The notes under the pieces: model-generated | The model's database searches: none | The model's input: the letters and a program-made list of their open reading frames with translations, nothing else | What the model was told of the DNA's origin: nothing | In this document: positions 22,111-22,624 of the stretch, in pieces | Layout: each line of letters begins with the position of its first letter | Position numbering within the stretch: the first letter of the stretch is position 1 | Source: a virus | Reading direction: 5' to 3' (one strand) | Length of the DNA stretch: 22,624 nt | Virus record (IMG/VR): IMGVR_UViG_3300031857_001496 | Location: 1-22,624 of that record | Translations under genes and position numbers: made by a program

Positions 22111-22457
22111 TAGCAACTCCCTGGTGGATCACATTCATCATTAAATGCATTTATCTTCGTCATATAAATTTCTACCTCTTCACCGTCACCAGTCAAAAGA
22201 ATATGACGAACTGCATATGATTGGTCCTCAATTTGTATAGTATTCTGTACATCTTTTGGTATTTTCGTGGCTACATTTCTTCTTACTGTAAGACGAAACA
22301 TATTTTCTACTCTTTCTACACCACGATCATCTTGTAATAGTGTTGACTGCTGATCCAGTATCCCCTGAAAGTATATTGGGTCGCCGTCTATCGTTATGCG
22401 GCATTCTTGACCCGCCACTTGCATCATCCTGTCTAAGCCAAAGGTCCATAGGGTCAT
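22110..22457 (-). CDS. Head-tail connector (stopper-like) protein, 115 aa
   Basis: Begins MTLWTFGLDRMMQVAGQECRI, then TIDGDPIYFQGILDQQ, an Arg-rich strand MFRLTVRRNVATKIP, QIEDQSYAVRHILLTGDGEE and a C-terminus ending in DECDPPGSC. The pattern 'GxxCxITIDG... GILD...' with an all-beta remainder resembles the head-closure/stopper family found between the capsid and tail genes of siphophages. I chose ATG 22457; a GTG at 22499 would add 14 residues but has no ribosome-binding site, and the ATG itself has only a weak one. It is the first gene after the terminator at 22555-22588, so its mRNA may have a ~90-nt leader; no promoter of the TTGACT family is seen there. Confidence 0.6.
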   Translation of the reverse strand: MTLWTFGLDRMMQVAGQECRITIDGDPIYFQGILDQQSTLLQDDRGVERVENMFRLTVRRNVATKIPKDVQNTIQIEDQSYAVRHILLTGDGEEVEIYMTKINAFNDECDPPGSC

Positions 22458-22554
22458 AATGTGTAATCTCGGATATTCTGGTTTGATAAAAAGAACCACT
22501 ACTATAATTATCTTTCGTTATATCAACAATTGTATTTAACATACTTTTTACAAT

Positions 22555-22588
22555 AAAAAAGGGGACGGGCGATGTGACGCCCGCCCCC
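22555..22588 (-). terminator. Intrinsic terminator at the head/tail module boundary
   Basis: Minus-strand stem GGGGGCGGGCG/CGCCCGTCCCC (22588-22578 and 22571-22561) with a 6-nt loop, then six T. One G-U pair would be an A-C mismatch on the plus strand, so it acts on minus-strand transcripts. It ends, or partly ends, the upstream unit just before the tail genes. Confidence 0.85.
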
Positions 22589-22603
22589 AATTTTAATATT
22601 GTA

Positions 22604-22624
22604 TTACTTGTCTATATTAGACAG
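22604..22624 (-). CDS. C-terminal end of an upstream gene, partial
   Basis: The minus strand reads LSNIDK and then TAA at 22606-22604, 16 bases before the terminator. The other two frames also stop within these bases, so a gene coming from the right must end here, but the frame cannot be fixed from six codons. By synteny it would be a head or head-tail connection gene. Confidence 0.3.
   Translation of the reverse strand: MSNIDK

Noticed and set aside
22327-22590. 87-codon minus-strand frame at the right end
   Set aside because: It starts inside the terminator hairpin and overlaps the better supported connector gene in another frame.

Overview
The window is part of a tailed-phage genome (Caudoviricetes), probably from an aquatic bacteriophage with an AT-rich genome (judged by eye). 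It holds an ordered tail-morphogenesis module, collagen-like and glycine-rich tail fibres, several free-standing homing endonucleases, a phage-encoded ribosomal protein bS21 homologue and small unnamed genes of the kind common in marine and freshwater phages. There is no terminase, portal, capsid, replication or lysis gene, so this is only part of the genome. The host cannot be named from the sequence.

Layout. (A) 22624 to 7929, minus strand: the structural operon, read right to left. A terminator at 22555-22588 closes an upstream (presumably head) unit. Then follow a head-tail connector candidate, a tail terminator candidate, the tail tube protein, the tail assembly chaperone pair with a T7 slippery run giving a -1 frameshift product, the tape measure protein, a distal-tail-like protein, two large baseplate/tail-tip proteins with Fn3-like parts, two collagen-like fibres, two small accessory tail proteins and a glycine-rich adhesin. 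(B) 7891 to 6350, plus strand: a small island of oppositely oriented genes. It has a tandemly duplicated cassette (promoter, inverted repeat, ~90-100 aa gene, terminator) and a GIY-YIG/SegE-like endonuclease. (C) 6290 to 4814, minus strand: a DruA/DUF4338-like protein translationally coupled to a small gene. (D) 4834 to 3850, minus strand: almost 1 kb without a convincing protein gene. It carries phage-type promoters, intrinsic terminators and extensive self-complementarity. I interpret it as a non-coding RNA locus: one ~600-nt structured RNA with several pseudoknots and at least one ~100-nt small RNA. (E) 3849 to 1, minus strand: small unknown genes, a GIY-YIG homing endonuclease, an unknown gene overlapping the bS21 gene, bS21, a protein with marine-phage cysteine motifs, an HNH-AP2 endonuclease and a truncated ribbon-helix-helix regulator.

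Regulation. Non-structural units share a promoter: TTGACT, a 16-nt (minus strand) or 17-nt (plus strand) spacer, then TATATT or TATACT. I count six copies, at 3205-3232, 4506-4533, 4807-4834, 6262-6289, 6354-6382 and 6870-6898. None was found in front of the structural genes, which suggests that host-sigma-type promoters drive the early/accessory units and that the structural genes use another mechanism or a promoter outside the window.

The most novel-looking item is the RNA locus (D). Next come the phage bS21 gene with its unusual 110-nt overlap, the lone DruA-like protein and the duplicated plus-strand cassette. All functions are inferred by reading the sequence; no database search was run.
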